DNA of 64,000 bases from an uncultured Arachnia sp. (GTDB lineage: Bacteria > Actinomycetota > Actinomycetes > Propionibacteriales > Propionibacteriaceae): positions 186,001 to 250,000 of the forward strand of contig CANLTJ010000001.1 of NCBI GenBank assembly GCA_947493995.1, written 5' to 3'. Under the pieces are notes generated by a model, which saw nothing but the letters and a program-made list of their open reading frames with translations, was not told the DNA's origin and did not search any database. Shown piece by piece: positions 1-7,687 of this stretch. Made by a program: the position numbers and the translations under genes. Position 1 is the first letter of the stretch. Every line of letters begins with the position of its first letter.

Positions 1-554
1 GGTTCGTCCAGGAGCAGCGTGTCGGCGTCCGAGAACAGAATCCGTGCGAGCTCCACGCGGCGACGCTGACCACCGGAGAGCGTCGACAACTGCTGCCCCA
101 GGATCCGCTCAGGCAGTCCGAGATTGGCCGCAATGCGCGCCGCCTCCGCCTCTGCGGCATACCCGCCTGCAGCCTGCAAAGCGTTCTCCGCGCGGGTGTA
201 GGAGGCCATCGCCGCCTCGCGTTCCCCGGCGTCGGATTCGGCCATTCTCTCCTCCGCGTCGCGGAGACGTCGCATCACATGGTCAAGCCCCCGGGAGCCG
301 AGAATCCGGTCACGCGCCAGCTGGTCAGGATCTCCCGCGCGGGGATCCTGCGGCAGATATCCCAGCTGGCCGGCCCGCGTCACATTTCCTGAGACCGGCA
401 GGGCGTCACCGGCAAGAATCCGGGTGAGAGTTGTCTTGCCCGCGCCATTTCGCCCAACGAGGCCAATGCGGTCCCCCGGGATCACCTGGAACGAGACGGG
501 GGACAGCAACAGCTTCGCCCCTGCGCGTACTTCTACATCCTTGGCCTGCAACAC
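1..554 (-). CDS. ABC-F family ATP-binding protein (3' part cut off by window edge)
   Basis: The minus strand encodes the N-terminal ATPase domain of an ABC-F protein: Walker A (GRNGAGKTT), a Q-loop region (YLPQDP), signature (LSGGQRRRVEL) and Walker B (DTLLLDEP) in order. ABC-F proteins are soluble twin-ATPase factors that act on ribosomes and can mediate antibiotic protection; which role applies here cannot be told. I chose GTG at 554 because family members start just before the VEVRAGA-like strand and a TAGAGT -10 box lies 8 nt upstream, suggesting a leaderless mRNA. An in-frame ATG at 602 is possible but would leave only 28 bp to the divergent thpR. The second ATPase domain lies outside the window. 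Confidence 0.85.
   Translation of the reverse strand, partial: MLQAKDVEVRAGAKLLLSPVSFQVIPGDRIGLVGRNGAGKTTLTRILAGDALPVSGNVTRAGQLGYLPQDPRAGDPDQLARDRILGSRGLDHVMRRLRDAEERMAESDAGEREAAMASYTRAENALQAAGGYAAEAEAARIAANLGLPERILGQQLSTLSGGQRRRVELARILFSDADTLLLDE
63..68 (-). other. ABC signature region of the ABC-F gene (within CDS)
   Basis: Coding sequence near this point encodes the LSGGQ signature of the ABC-F protein; no separate regulatory signal is claimed here. The proposed -10 box (TAGAGT) for the gene is at 563-568. Confidence 0.3.
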
Positions 555-562
555 GAGGGGAG

Positions 563-568
563 ACTCTA
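563..568 (-). promoter_or_regulatory. -10 box (TAGAGT), leaderless start of ABC-F gene
   Basis: TAGAGT on the minus strand ends 8 nt before the GTG at 554 and there is no Shine-Dalgarno sequence between them. No convincing -35 is visible. Confidence 0.35.
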
Positions 569-630
569 CGCGCTGGTTGCCGTGTTCCCCATTTCTCTGC
601 ATCCGGGAGCTGTCGGAGGTCTGTGGTTAC

Positions 631-1209
631 ATGGCGAGCATGGGTACCAAGCGGATGTTCGTCGCCCTGCGACCTCCGGCCGAACTAGTGGCCGAGCTGG
701 AGGACTTCGTCGAAGCCACCGGGATCGCCCGAACAGGCGTGAGACTGGTGAACCCCGCCAAATGGCACATCACCTTGTCCTTCATGCCCGCGGTCCAGAG
801 CGTACTGGTGGACGCGCTCCGCGACGAGCTCTCGTCACTGGCCACGAACACCCGCCCTCTGGAGCTGGTGCTGCGGGGGGCCGGGCTGTTTCCACGACCG
901 GGCGCCTCCACCCCCATCTGGATCGGTGTGGATGGCGATCTGCCGGGCCTTGACAACCTTGCTCTGCGTGTCCGTGCCGCCTGTCAGCGCAGCGGAGCGC
1001 GCGTCGACTCGCCCAAACGCTTCAAACCTCATATGACCCTGTCGCGGCAACGGCCAACAGACCACTGGGAGCTGTGGATAGAACGGCTCAACCAGTTCCA
1101 CGGGTCTGACTGGCTGGTCACGGAAGTGCTCCTGATCGAGACCACAATGGGTGGGCGTGGACACCCTGCGCGCCACGACGTCGTCGGGCGCCATCCACTG
1201 TCGGGCTGA
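631..1209 (+). CDS. thpR: RNA 2',3'-cyclic phosphodiesterase (ThpR / 2H family)
   Basis: This 192-aa protein has the two HxTx motifs of the 2H phosphoesterase fold (HITL at about residue 48 and HMTL at about residue 132). Family members open RNA 2',3'-cyclic phosphates; the name 2'-5' RNA ligase reflects an in vitro reverse activity. ATG 631 was chosen because GGAGGT lies 10 nt upstream; an in-frame ATG at 640 is an alternative. The ORF track extends further upstream (424), but that part overlaps the divergent ABC-F gene. It is divergent from the ABC-F gene and followed by a 399-bp gap. Confidence 0.88.
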   Translation: MASMGTKRMFVALRPPAELVAELEDFVEATGIARTGVRLVNPAKWHITLSFMPAVQSVLVDALRDELSSLATNTRPLELVLRGAGLFPRPGASTPIWIGVDGDLPGLDNLALRVRAACQRSGARVDSPKRFKPHMTLSRQRPTDHWELWIERLNQFHGSDWLVTEVLLIETTMGGRGHPARHDVVGRHPLSG

Positions 1210-1508
1210 GCCTACGACCTGAGTCGGTGGTGGGATTCGCTGGTCGTTCAGACGTCGAATGGTCCGACGAATTGAAAAATCGCCTGCTCGCATTCCGGCT
1301 GGCGGCGTCCCCCCGAACCGCACCCGGAGAATCCGAGCGGCACCGCCCCCCTGCATGTCAAGGAGCGTCAAGAGACTGTCCAGGTCAGTGCTCATGGTGT
1401 GGCACTCACGGCTGTGAACGAGATAGCCATCATTGGCTTCCAGGACGAACATATTGGTCCGTGCATCCGGCGCTACCGGAGAGGTTGCCGACGATAAAGC
1501 TTCCACCC

Positions 1509-1530
1509 CAACATTGTTTCTCAACATTGT
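1509..1530 (+). repeat. Two direct CAACATTGT repeats, 13-bp period (possible regulator boxes)
   Basis: CAACATTGT occurs at 1509-1517 and 1522-1530, overlapping the proposed -35 of the response regulator promoter. The second copy reads on to TTGTCAC, which recurs in the promoter of the peptide gene at 2807-2813. This is consistent with binding by the local NarL-type regulator, but that is inference. Confidence 0.5.
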
Positions 1531-1541
1531 CACGCTACTAT
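1514..1541 (+). promoter_or_regulatory. Promoter of the response regulator gene
   Basis: TTGTTT (1514-1519), a 16-bp spacer and TACTAT (1536-1541) form a sigma-70-like promoter about 68 bp before the ATG at 1609. The direct repeats described at 1509-1530 overlap the -35. Confidence 0.45.
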
Positions 1542-1608
1542 CTGAGGGCTGTTGCCCTACGATGGGCGGGTGCGGAGCCCCCCCAATACCGCACGAGAAG
1601 GAGCCCTG

Positions 1609-2250
1609 ATGTCAGGTCCGACCATCCGTGTCGTCGTTGCCGAGGACGATCCGTTGGCCCAGATGGCAATCGAGAGCTACGTGGCACGCGCCGACGACAT
1701 CGAGATTGTGGGCAGCGCCACGGATGGCGCTCCGGCTCTGGAGCTGGTGAAGTCGCTGAAACCCGATGTCCTGCTCACGGACATCCACATGCCGCAGATG
1801 TCAGGGGTCGAGTTGATCCGCAAGGTGTTCGCGCTGACTGATCCGCCACGCGTTCTCTGTTTCACGGTCCTCGGCGACGAACACACGATGAGAACCGCCC
1901 TGGAAGCTGGCGCCAGTGGCTTCCTACTCAAAGTGGATCCACCCGACATGCTGATCCACGGCATCCGCAGTGCCTATCACGGGGACGCGCTGGTCTCCCC
2001 CAGGCTGCTGGCCACCGTGCTCAGGCAGTTCCAGCGCCAGGTTCAGCCACCTGCTGATCTCGGTGAGACCGAATTGGAACTCGTACGCCTTGTCGGCAAG
2101 GGCTTGGACAATGCACAGATTTCCGAGGCCATCTATCTGGCACCCAGTACGGTGAAGACCTACGTCAGCCGGTTGCTTAAAAAGACCCAGTCACACAGCC
2201 GTGCGCAGCTGGCAGCAAAAGCCCACGAATGGGGTTTGGTGGAGAATTAG
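1609..2250 (+). CDS. NarL/FixJ-type response regulator
   Basis: This 213-aa protein has an N-terminal receiver domain with the acidic pair (EDD, residues 12-14), the phosphoacceptor D58 (LLTDIHMP) and a conserved Lys in FLLKV, followed by a C-terminal LuxR-type helix-turn-helix (ETELELVRLVGKGLDNAQIS). It should be phosphorylated by a histidine kinase, most likely the one at 3097. ATG 1609 has GAAGGAG at good distance. The gene converges with the small membrane protein gene and the two overlap by 4 bp at their stops. Its targets are unknown; repeats in its own promoter and before the peptide gene are candidates. Confidence 0.9.
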   Translation: MSGPTIRVVVAEDDPLAQMAIESYVARADDIEIVGSATDGAPALELVKSLKPDVLLTDIHMPQMSGVELIRKVFALTDPPRVLCFTVLGDEHTMRTALEAGASGFLLKVDPPDMLIHGIRSAYHGDALVSPRLLATVLRQFQRQVQPPADLGETELELVRLVGKGLDNAQISEAIYLAPSTVKTYVSRLLKKTQSHSRAQLAAKAHEWGLVEN

Positions 2251-2612
2251 GCGGCGCGCATGTGGGTATGGCGGCGGACCCCGGTACTCGGTGGGGGCAG
2301 TGAGTCACCCGGGTCCGCCGCTGTCTGTGGGGGGAATATCGTCAACTCCTCCCGTGCTCGCCGGCGGGAGTCACGGGCGCTGATCCACCACGCCAGGAGT
2401 CCCAACAGCCCTAGGGCCGCGAACACGAAGTCTGTCAACGAGGAGAGCCGGCCCGTGGCTCCCAGGACCAGCAGAAGCACGAAATAAACAGCCGGCACGA
2501 ATGCGCCCAGCCATCCGCGCTCTCGGTTCACCAGCAGCGCCTGTGCCCCGACGAGCAGCAGGAAGACGACGGCGACCAGGAGATACGTCCAGTCCATATT
2601 GGAGAAGTCCAC
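2247..2612 (-). CDS. Small integral membrane protein, unknown function
   Basis: About 121 aa with three predicted transmembrane segments (LLVAVVFLLLVGA, AFVPAVYFVLLLVLG, FAALGLLGLLAWW) and a basic, then Pro-rich cytoplasmic tail. I do not recognise a family. GTG 2612 is chosen with an AAAAGG stretch upstream; ATG 2597 is equally possible. It lies tail-to-tail with the response regulator and points away from the peptide and kinase, so the locus is RR(+), membrane protein(-), peptide(+), kinase(+). It may belong to the same signalling or immunity function, but nothing in the sequence proves this. Confidence 0.6.
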   Translation of the reverse strand: MDFSNMDWTYLLVAVVFLLLVGAQALLVNRERGWLGAFVPAVYFVLLLVLGATGRLSSLTDFVFAALGLLGLLAWWISARDSRRRAREELTIFPPQTAADPGDSLPPPSTGVRRHTHMRAA

Positions 2613-2889
2613 ATCTCCCCTTTTCGCTGCTCGGCCAGTCTGCTGACAATTCCGCAATCACTGGGTCTTCCGCAGTGACGTGATACAAGCACACACCAAT
2701 CACAGTCACAACACAAATGCGATATGATTAAAGCCGACCGCCAATGAAGATGTGTCGTCGCAAGTTGACCCCCAATTGACCACGAGAAGTTGTCATTCCC
2801 CCGTAGTTGTCACTATCCATTTTGGCTGGCTTTTTGCGTCAGCGAGGCAATACGGTGATGTCAACAACGTATCCCCCACGGAGGTTCTA
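2613..2889. other. Divergent regulatory region between membrane protein and peptide genes
   Basis: This 277-bp region is AT-richer than its surroundings and contains no gene. It carries an imperfect TTCCGCA direct repeat around 2650-2675, four TTGAC/TTGTC elements (2765-2811) and probably promoters in both directions. Confidence 0.5.
2764..2813 (+). repeat. Array of four TTGAC/TTGTC elements upstream of the peptide gene
   Basis: GTTGAC (2764), ATTGAC (2775), GTTGTCA (2789) and GTTGTCA (2806) lie in the same orientation, starting 11, 14 and 17 bp apart. TTGTCA at 2790 with TATCCA at 2814-2819 (18-bp spacer) could be a promoter. The TTGTCAC form is shared with the response regulator promoter (1527-1533), so this may be the regulator's operator. 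Confidence 0.45.
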
Positions 2890-3048
2890 ATGTTCTCACC
2901 AGATGATGTCACCCCAGCCCTCGCAGCGTTCCCCTACGTCGCGTACACCACCAAGTCAGTCGTCAAGAGCTCGATGGGCGGACGCCTGCTCGCGTCCCGT
3001 CCCGGGTACTGCCGCTGGCTGCCCTGGCTGTGCACACGGTGGGGGTGA
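2890..3048 (+). CDS. 52-aa Trp/Cys-rich small peptide (possible signal or bacteriocin precursor)
   Basis: ATG 2890 follows GGAGG with 5-nt spacing and the codons show high third-position GC, so this short ORF is very likely real. The N-terminal half is ordinary; a Met-Gly-Gly at about residues 29-31 resembles a double-glycine processing site; the C-terminus (PGYCRWLPWLCTRWG) has four aromatic Trp and two Cys seven residues apart, able to form a disulfide ring. It precedes the histidine kinase by 48 bp. I recognise no family and see no signal peptide. A pheromone sensed by the kinase, or a bacteriocin, are both possible; no exporter or modifying enzyme lies nearby. Confidence 0.65.
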   Translation: MFSPDDVTPALAAFPYVAYTTKSVVKSSMGGRLLASRPGYCRWLPWLCTRWG

Positions 3049-3082
3049 GGATTGCAATCAGACACCAGGGTGTTGGTGCCGT

Positions 3083-3088
3083 TATAAT
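3083..3088 (+). promoter_or_regulatory. Consensus -10 box (TATAAT), leaderless start of the kinase gene
   Basis: A perfect TATAAT ends 8 nt before ATG 3097 and no Shine-Dalgarno intervenes, so transcription should begin at or next to the start codon. It gives the kinase its own promoter, separate from that of the peptide gene just upstream. The -35 region is poor. Confidence 0.6.
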
Positions 3089-3096
3089 CAGCAAAC

Positions 3097-4284
3097 ATGA
3101 CGGAAACTGCGCGCAGATGGTCCACCGCTGGGTGGCTGGAGCCGCTGGTAAGTCTGATACTTTTCCTGTTCGCCCTCTTGATTAACCAGACCATTTATCA
3201 TCCTTGGTTTTGGGTAGTAGACATAGCAGCATGCGGCGGGGCGGCCATTTCCTACAGACGTCCTGCTGTCGGAGGGGTTCTTGTCGCATTGAGTTTGGCA
3301 TTTTGGCTGCCGCTCGAGAGCCCGATGTCCAGTGCCAGTGGGTTGTCCTTCTACGTCAACATCTTTGCAGCTGCCCGGAGAGATATCGCGTGGAAGACCC
3401 CATTGGTCATGGGACTTATGGGGCTAGGTTATTTGGCTTTGGTCAGGACGTCTATAGAATCGGCCTCTGATCGATGGGCCACCTCAGTCATCCTCCTGAT
3501 TCTCCTTGCCTTGTCGTATGGCGGCGGGGTCGCGTACCGTCGCGCTAGCCAACGCATTGAGCGCGAACGAGAAACCGGCGAGGAGCGGGTGCAGCAACTG
3601 CAGACTGCACTTGCGCGGGAGCTGCACGACAGCGTGGCGCAGACGTTGTCCAGCGCGGCCATGCGTGCCAACATCGTCATGAGCGACCCGAACCTGTCAC
3701 CGATGGCGCTCGGGCAGCTTGAGAAGATTGCAGAAGACTGCAGGTCCTCGGCGCATGACCTGCGCCAGCTTCTCGCAGCTCTGCGTGACGAACCGGATCG
3801 GACCCTGCCGCCCGGTCCCCCAGCCGACGTGGACACTCTCCGCGCCGCTGTCAACGATCAGGCCGAGCGGCTGCGCGCGGAGGGTTTCGACGTGGACGTT
3901 CACTTCGATGTCACGAAGCTGAGCGCGGCACGATGCCAGACTTTGTCCGCCATCGCAGTCGAGGTGGGAAACAACGTCGTGAAGCACGCGAAGCCCGGCA
4001 GCAGGTGCTCGTTCTCCATCCTGCAGGGCGACGAAGACGTGCTGGGCGAATTCAGCAACGAGCGCAAGGATTCCCGAGCAGCGCGGCGGGGGTTCGGCCT
4101 CACAGGCGTTCAGGAACGCCTGGCCCTGCTGAATGGCACGTCGCAGGCAATCGTGAAGGGCGGCCGGTGGATTCTGCAGGTCCGGTTACCGTTCGGCTCG
4201 GACAGCTCGGAGAGCGCCGTCAACTCGCCGCCGAACCCCACGATGTCCGAGGAGTCGATGTTCTCGAGACCCGGGACTTCCTAG
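3097..4284 (+). CDS. Sensor histidine kinase (HisKA_3 / NarL partner type)
   Basis: The 395-aa protein has four to five N-terminal transmembrane segments (residues about 12-150), then a short linker, the HisKA_3 phosphoacceptor motif (ARELHDSVAQTL, His about residue 177) and an HATPase domain with an N-box (NNVVKHA) and a G-box (GFGLTGVQER). The usual D-x-G of the G1 box is not evident (FSNERKDS). There is no large extracellular sensor domain, as is typical for kinases that sense small membrane-near ligands such as peptides. Its likely partner is the regulator at 1609. The stop codon TAG is the first three bases of the inverted-repeat element at 4282, so the tail may have been altered by insertion. 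Confidence 0.88.
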   Translation: MTETARRWSTAGWLEPLVSLILFLFALLINQTIYHPWFWVVDIAACGGAAISYRRPAVGGVLVALSLAFWLPLESPMSSASGLSFYVNIFAAARRDIAWKTPLVMGLMGLGYLALVRTSIESASDRWATSVILLILLALSYGGGVAYRRASQRIERERETGEERVQQLQTALARELHDSVAQTLSSAAMRANIVMSDPNLSPMALGQLEKIAEDCRSSAHDLRQLLAALRDEPDRTLPPGPPADVDTLRAAVNDQAERLRAEGFDVDVHFDVTKLSAARCQTLSAIAVEVGNNVVKHAKPGSRCSFSILQGDEDVLGEFSNERKDSRAARRGFGLTGVQERLALLNGTSQAIVKGGRWILQVRLPFGSDSSESAVNSPPNPTMSEESMFSRPGTS

Positions 4285-4450
4285 GGGAGCGCTGATCAAT
4301 GCTGTTCTCGGCGAGGACTTGGCCGGGGCGGGATGAGATGGTGTCACGTCATCTGGTGCGTGTACTGGATGTCCATATCCAGATGGTGGGGCGCCAGGTC
4401 GCCCGATCCGGTACGCCGCAGCCAGGGCATAATTGATTAGCGGTGCCCTA
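4282..4450. mobile_element. 169-bp MITE-like element with 19-bp terminal inverted repeats
   Basis: The left end (TAGGGGAGCGCTGATCAAT, 4282-4300) and the reverse complement of the right end (TAGGGCACCGCTAATCAAT, 4432-4450) match at 16 of 19 bases. The interior carries no ORF of note but has nested inverted repeats (CATCTGG/CCAGATG and CTGGAT/ATCCAG around 4349-4386). The terminal TAG triplets serve as stop codons for the kinase gene on the plus strand and for the sufT-like gene on the minus strand. A related single end occurs at 28679. The layout fits a non-autonomous derivative of an IS using a TA-containing target; the parent transposase is not in the window. Confidence 0.7.
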
Positions 4451-4831
4451 AAGGTTGTAGCCCACGGCGCGGAGCTGCTCGCGGCCGTCATCGCTGATCA
4501 TTTCCAGCGACCACGGTGGCAGCCACACCCAGTTCACGGTGACGGACTTGACAAGTCCGTCCAGCACGTACCTGGTGTCGTACTCAATCTTGTCCGTCAA
4601 CGGGCACGTGGGTGAGGTCAGCGTCATGTCGAGCGTGACGTTGCCTTCGTCGTCCACGGTCACGCCATAGAGCAGGCCGAGGTCCACGATGTTGACGAAC
4701 AGTTCAGGATCAACGACGTCCTTCATCGCCTCCTCAATCTCCTCCTCCGTGGGGACGGAGCTGGCCTCGTCGACATCCGGCAGATCATCCTTGACGAGAT
4801 CACTGGGACGCTGGGTATCGTTCTGGTACAT
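4448..4831 (-). CDS. sufT: SufT-like metal-sulfur cluster assembly factor (MIP18/DUF59 family)
   Basis: The 127-aa protein contains the MIP18/PaaD-like domain with the characteristic DPELFVNIVDLGLLYGV and the conserved Cys in SPTCPL. In actinobacteria this gene is the last of the suf operon and supports Fe-S cluster maturation. ATG 4831 follows AAGGAG by 11 nt and starts 5 bp after sufU. The stop codon TAG lies in the right repeat of the element at 4282-4450, which abuts the gene. Confidence 0.88.
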   Translation of the reverse strand: MYQNDTQRPSDLVKDDLPDVDEASSVPTEEEIEEAMKDVVDPELFVNIVDLGLLYGVTVDDEGNVTLDMTLTSPTCPLTDKIEYDTRYVLDGLVKSVTVNWVWLPPWSLEMISDDGREQLRAVGYNL

Positions 4832-4836
4832 GTGTC

Positions 4837-5280
4837 TCACGACTCCTTGGAAGTGGCTTGACTGAGCGCATCTCGCAATGCCGCCCAGGACAACAGCGCG
4901 CACTTGACACGCGCAGGAAACTTCGAAACGCCGGCGAAGGCGATGGCGTCCTCGAAACGATTCTCGTCCGGGCTGATCTCCCCCTTGGACTGCATCATTT
5001 CGAGAAAGTCATCGTACAGGGCGAGCGCGTGCTCGACGCTCTGCCCGATGACAAGATCGGTCATGACCGACGTCGACGCTTGCGAGATGGAGCATCCGAC
5101 GCCGTCGTAGGACACGTCAGCGATGGTGTCCCCCTCAAGGTGCGCCCTCAGCGTCAACTCATCGCCACACGACGGGTTGACGTGGTGAACCTGTGCCTCA
5201 TAAGGCTCGCGCAGACCCACATGGTGCTTCTCGCGGTAGTGATCGAGAATGATCGTCTGGTACAGCTCATCGATGTTCAC
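4837..5280 (-). CDS. sufU: SufU-type Fe-S assembly protein (zinc-dependent sulfurtransferase)
   Basis: The 147-aa protein has the SufU/IscU fold with three conserved cysteines (NPSCGDE about 40, VGCSISQAS about 66, VKCALLSW about 128) and the SufU-specific insertion before the last Cys. SufU accepts persulfide sulfur from SufS and passes it to SufBCD. GTG 5280 is preceded by AAGGGTG with 8-nt spacing. It follows sufS by 7 bp and is itself followed by sufT. Confidence 0.92.
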   Translation of the reverse strand: MNIDELYQTIILDHYREKHHVGLREPYEAQVHHVNPSCGDELTLRAHLEGDTIADVSYDGVGCSISQASTSVMTDLVIGQSVEHALALYDDFLEMMQSKGEISPDENRFEDAIAFAGVSKFPARVKCALLSWAALRDALSQATSKES

Positions 5281-5287
5281 AGCTGCA

Positions 5288-6532
5288 TCACCCTTGCTTG
5301 ACGAGTGGGGAGAAGTAGTTGCGGGTGAACACGAGTGCGTCAGCCAGAGCATCAATCTCCGATTTCGTGGTGTAGAGGTACGACGAGGCGCGCGTCGATG
5401 ACTGGTGGCCCAACCGACGGTGCAGCGGCCGGGCGCAATGGTGGCCACCGCGGATGGCGATGCCCCGCGAGTCCAGAACCTGCATGACGTCATGGGGATG
5501 CACATCGGCAAGGTTGAAGGAGATGGCACTCCCCCGGTCCGCCGAATCCGTGGGCCCGAGAACGGCCAGGCCATCGATGCTTGTCAGCTTGTCCAACGCA
5601 TAGGCCGTCATCGCGTTCTCGTGCTGCGCGATGGCCTCCATGCCAATCCCAGAGAGGTACCGCACGGCTGCTCCCAGTCCCGCGGCCTGCGCGATCGGGG
5701 GCGTTCCCGCCTCGAACCGATACGGAGGTGGCGCGAACGTGGAGCGCTCCATCTCCACAATCTCAATCATCTCCCCGCCGCCCAGGAACGGGGGAAGCGT
5801 CTTCAGGAGATCGTGGCGACCCCACAGCACGCCAATGCCCGTGGGCCCGCACATCTTGTGCCCGGTGAAACAGATCACGTCTGCTCCGAGGGTGGAGACG
5901 TCCGTGACCTGGTGGGGAACGGCCTGGGAGGCGTCGACGACCATCAGGGCTCCGACGTCATGCGCCTGTCGCGCGATCTCCGTGATGGGATTGTGGGTCC
6001 CCAGCACATTGGAGACGGAAGTGAGGGAGACAATCCTGGTGCGCTCGTTGATGAGCTGCTCGCGTTCGGCAGCTTCGAGATCGAGCCGACCCTCGTCGGT
6101 GACGTCGAACCACCGTAGCCGGGCACCGGTCCGTTCACAGACAAGCTGCCAGGGAACGATGTTGGAGTGGTGCTCCATGACGGAGATGACCACCTCGTCG
6201 CCGGGTTTCAGCGAGGCACCGAGTGTGTGGGCAGCCAGATTCAGCGCCTCGGAGGCGTTCTTGGTGAAGACCACCTCGTCGCCGCGTTCCGCACCGATGA
6301 ACTCCGCGACGGCGGTGCGGGCGCCCTCGAATGCCTCGGTGGCCTCCGCACCCAACATGTGCATCGCTCGGGCGACGTTGGCATTGTGCTCCGAGTAGTG
6401 CTCCGAGATTGCGTCAATGACGGCACGGGGCTTCTGCGACGTGTTGGCCGAGTCCAGGTACACGAGCGGATGCTCGCCGGATGTACGACTCAGGATCGGG
6501 AAGTCCTCGCGGATCCTCTCAACGTCAAACAC
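5288..6532 (-). CDS. sufS: Cysteine desulfurase SufS
   Basis: A PLP-dependent class V aminotransferase-fold enzyme of 414 aa that removes sulfur from cysteine. The PLP lysine lies in TGHKMCGPTG, the catalytic cysteine in GGHHCARP, and the substrate-binding HH in VMEHHSN. GTG 6532 has GGGAGG 9 nt upstream; the ORF track's start is a TTG two codons earlier (6538), too close to that site. It lies between sufC (42-bp gap) and sufU in the suf operon. Confidence 0.95.
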   Translation of the reverse strand: MFDVERIREDFPILSRTSGEHPLVYLDSANTSQKPRAVIDAISEHYSEHNANVARAMHMLGAEATEAFEGARTAVAEFIGAERGDEVVFTKNASEALNLAAHTLGASLKPGDEVVISVMEHHSNIVPWQLVCERTGARLRWFDVTDEGRLDLEAAEREQLINERTRIVSLTSVSNVLGTHNPITEIARQAHDVGALMVVDASQAVPHQVTDVSTLGADVICFTGHKMCGPTGIGVLWGRHDLLKTLPPFLGGGEMIEIVEMERSTFAPPPYRFEAGTPPIAQAAGLGAAVRYLSGIGMEAIAQHENAMTAYALDKLTSIDGLAVLGPTDSADRGSAISFNLADVHPHDVMQVLDSRGIAIRGGHHCARPLHRRLGHQSSTRASSYLYTTKSEIDALADALVFTRNYFSPLVKQG

Positions 6533-6574
6533 TCTCAATCGCCTCCCTCTCTGGATGGCGCGGTAGGGAACCGC

Positions 6575-7339
<765 letters not shown>

Positions 7340-7345
7340 GGGTAT

Positions 7346-7687
7346 TCAGGACTCCTGGATTGCTTGGCTGTTGATGGGATTGTCGATGTCCACTTCGATG
7401 GATGTGCCCTCGACTCGGCAGGGAAAAACAGCCACCGGTTGGGTGGCGGGGAGGCAGCGGGGCACGCCGGTCTTCAGGTCGAAGACCGAGCCGTGGAGGT
7501 AGCACTCGACGGCGCCATCCTCCACGTCGCCCTCGCTGAGGGCGACCTTGCCGTGCGTGCATTCATCCTCCAGCGCGAAGTACTCGCCCTGGTGCAGCAC
7601 GATGGCCACATCGAGGTCCCCCACCTCCACCGCGAGTGGCTGATCGGCGGTCACTTCGGACACGTCGGCCACGGCCTGGAAACTCAC
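7346..7687 (-). CDS. Rieske [2Fe-2S] ferredoxin of the suf operon
   Basis: 113-aa single-domain Rieske protein: CTHGKVALSEG and CYLHGSVFD give the C-x-H and C-x2-H cluster ligands. Such small Rieske proteins, often annotated as dioxygenase ferredoxin subunits, are a regular member of actinobacterial suf operons; electron delivery during cluster assembly is plausible but unproven. GTG 7687 overlaps the sufD stop by 4 bp (GTGA), implying translational coupling. Confidence 0.92.
   Translation of the reverse strand: MSFQAVADVSEVTADQPLAVEVGDLDVAIVLHQGEYFALEDECTHGKVALSEGDVEDGAVECYLHGSVFDLKTGVPRCLPATQPVAVFPCRVEGTSIEVDIDNPINSQAIQES

Larger units (their letters stand above)
1210..1608. other. 399-bp intergenic region ahead of the response regulator
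   Basis: I find no convincing gene. A minus-strand ORF (835-1533) starts here with an ATG at 1533 but runs antisense through all of thpR and shows mixed third-position bases in its unique part, unlike the strongly GC-rich third positions of neighbours. The right end holds a promoter candidate with two direct CAACATTGT repeats and a small AGGGC/GCCCT hairpin (about 1546-1558). Base composition is lower in GC than nearby genes. Confidence 0.5.

Noticed and set aside
835-1533. 232-aa minus-strand ORF starting at 1533
   Set aside because: It runs antisense through nearly all of thpR; the non-overlapping part has mixed third-position bases and no recognisable domain, and its ATG lies inside the regulator promoter.
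2890-3048. Lasso peptide or lanthipeptide precursor interpretation
   Set aside because: No Asp/Glu at the ring position and no processing or modifying enzymes nearby; the general description as a small Cys/Trp-rich peptide is all that is supported.
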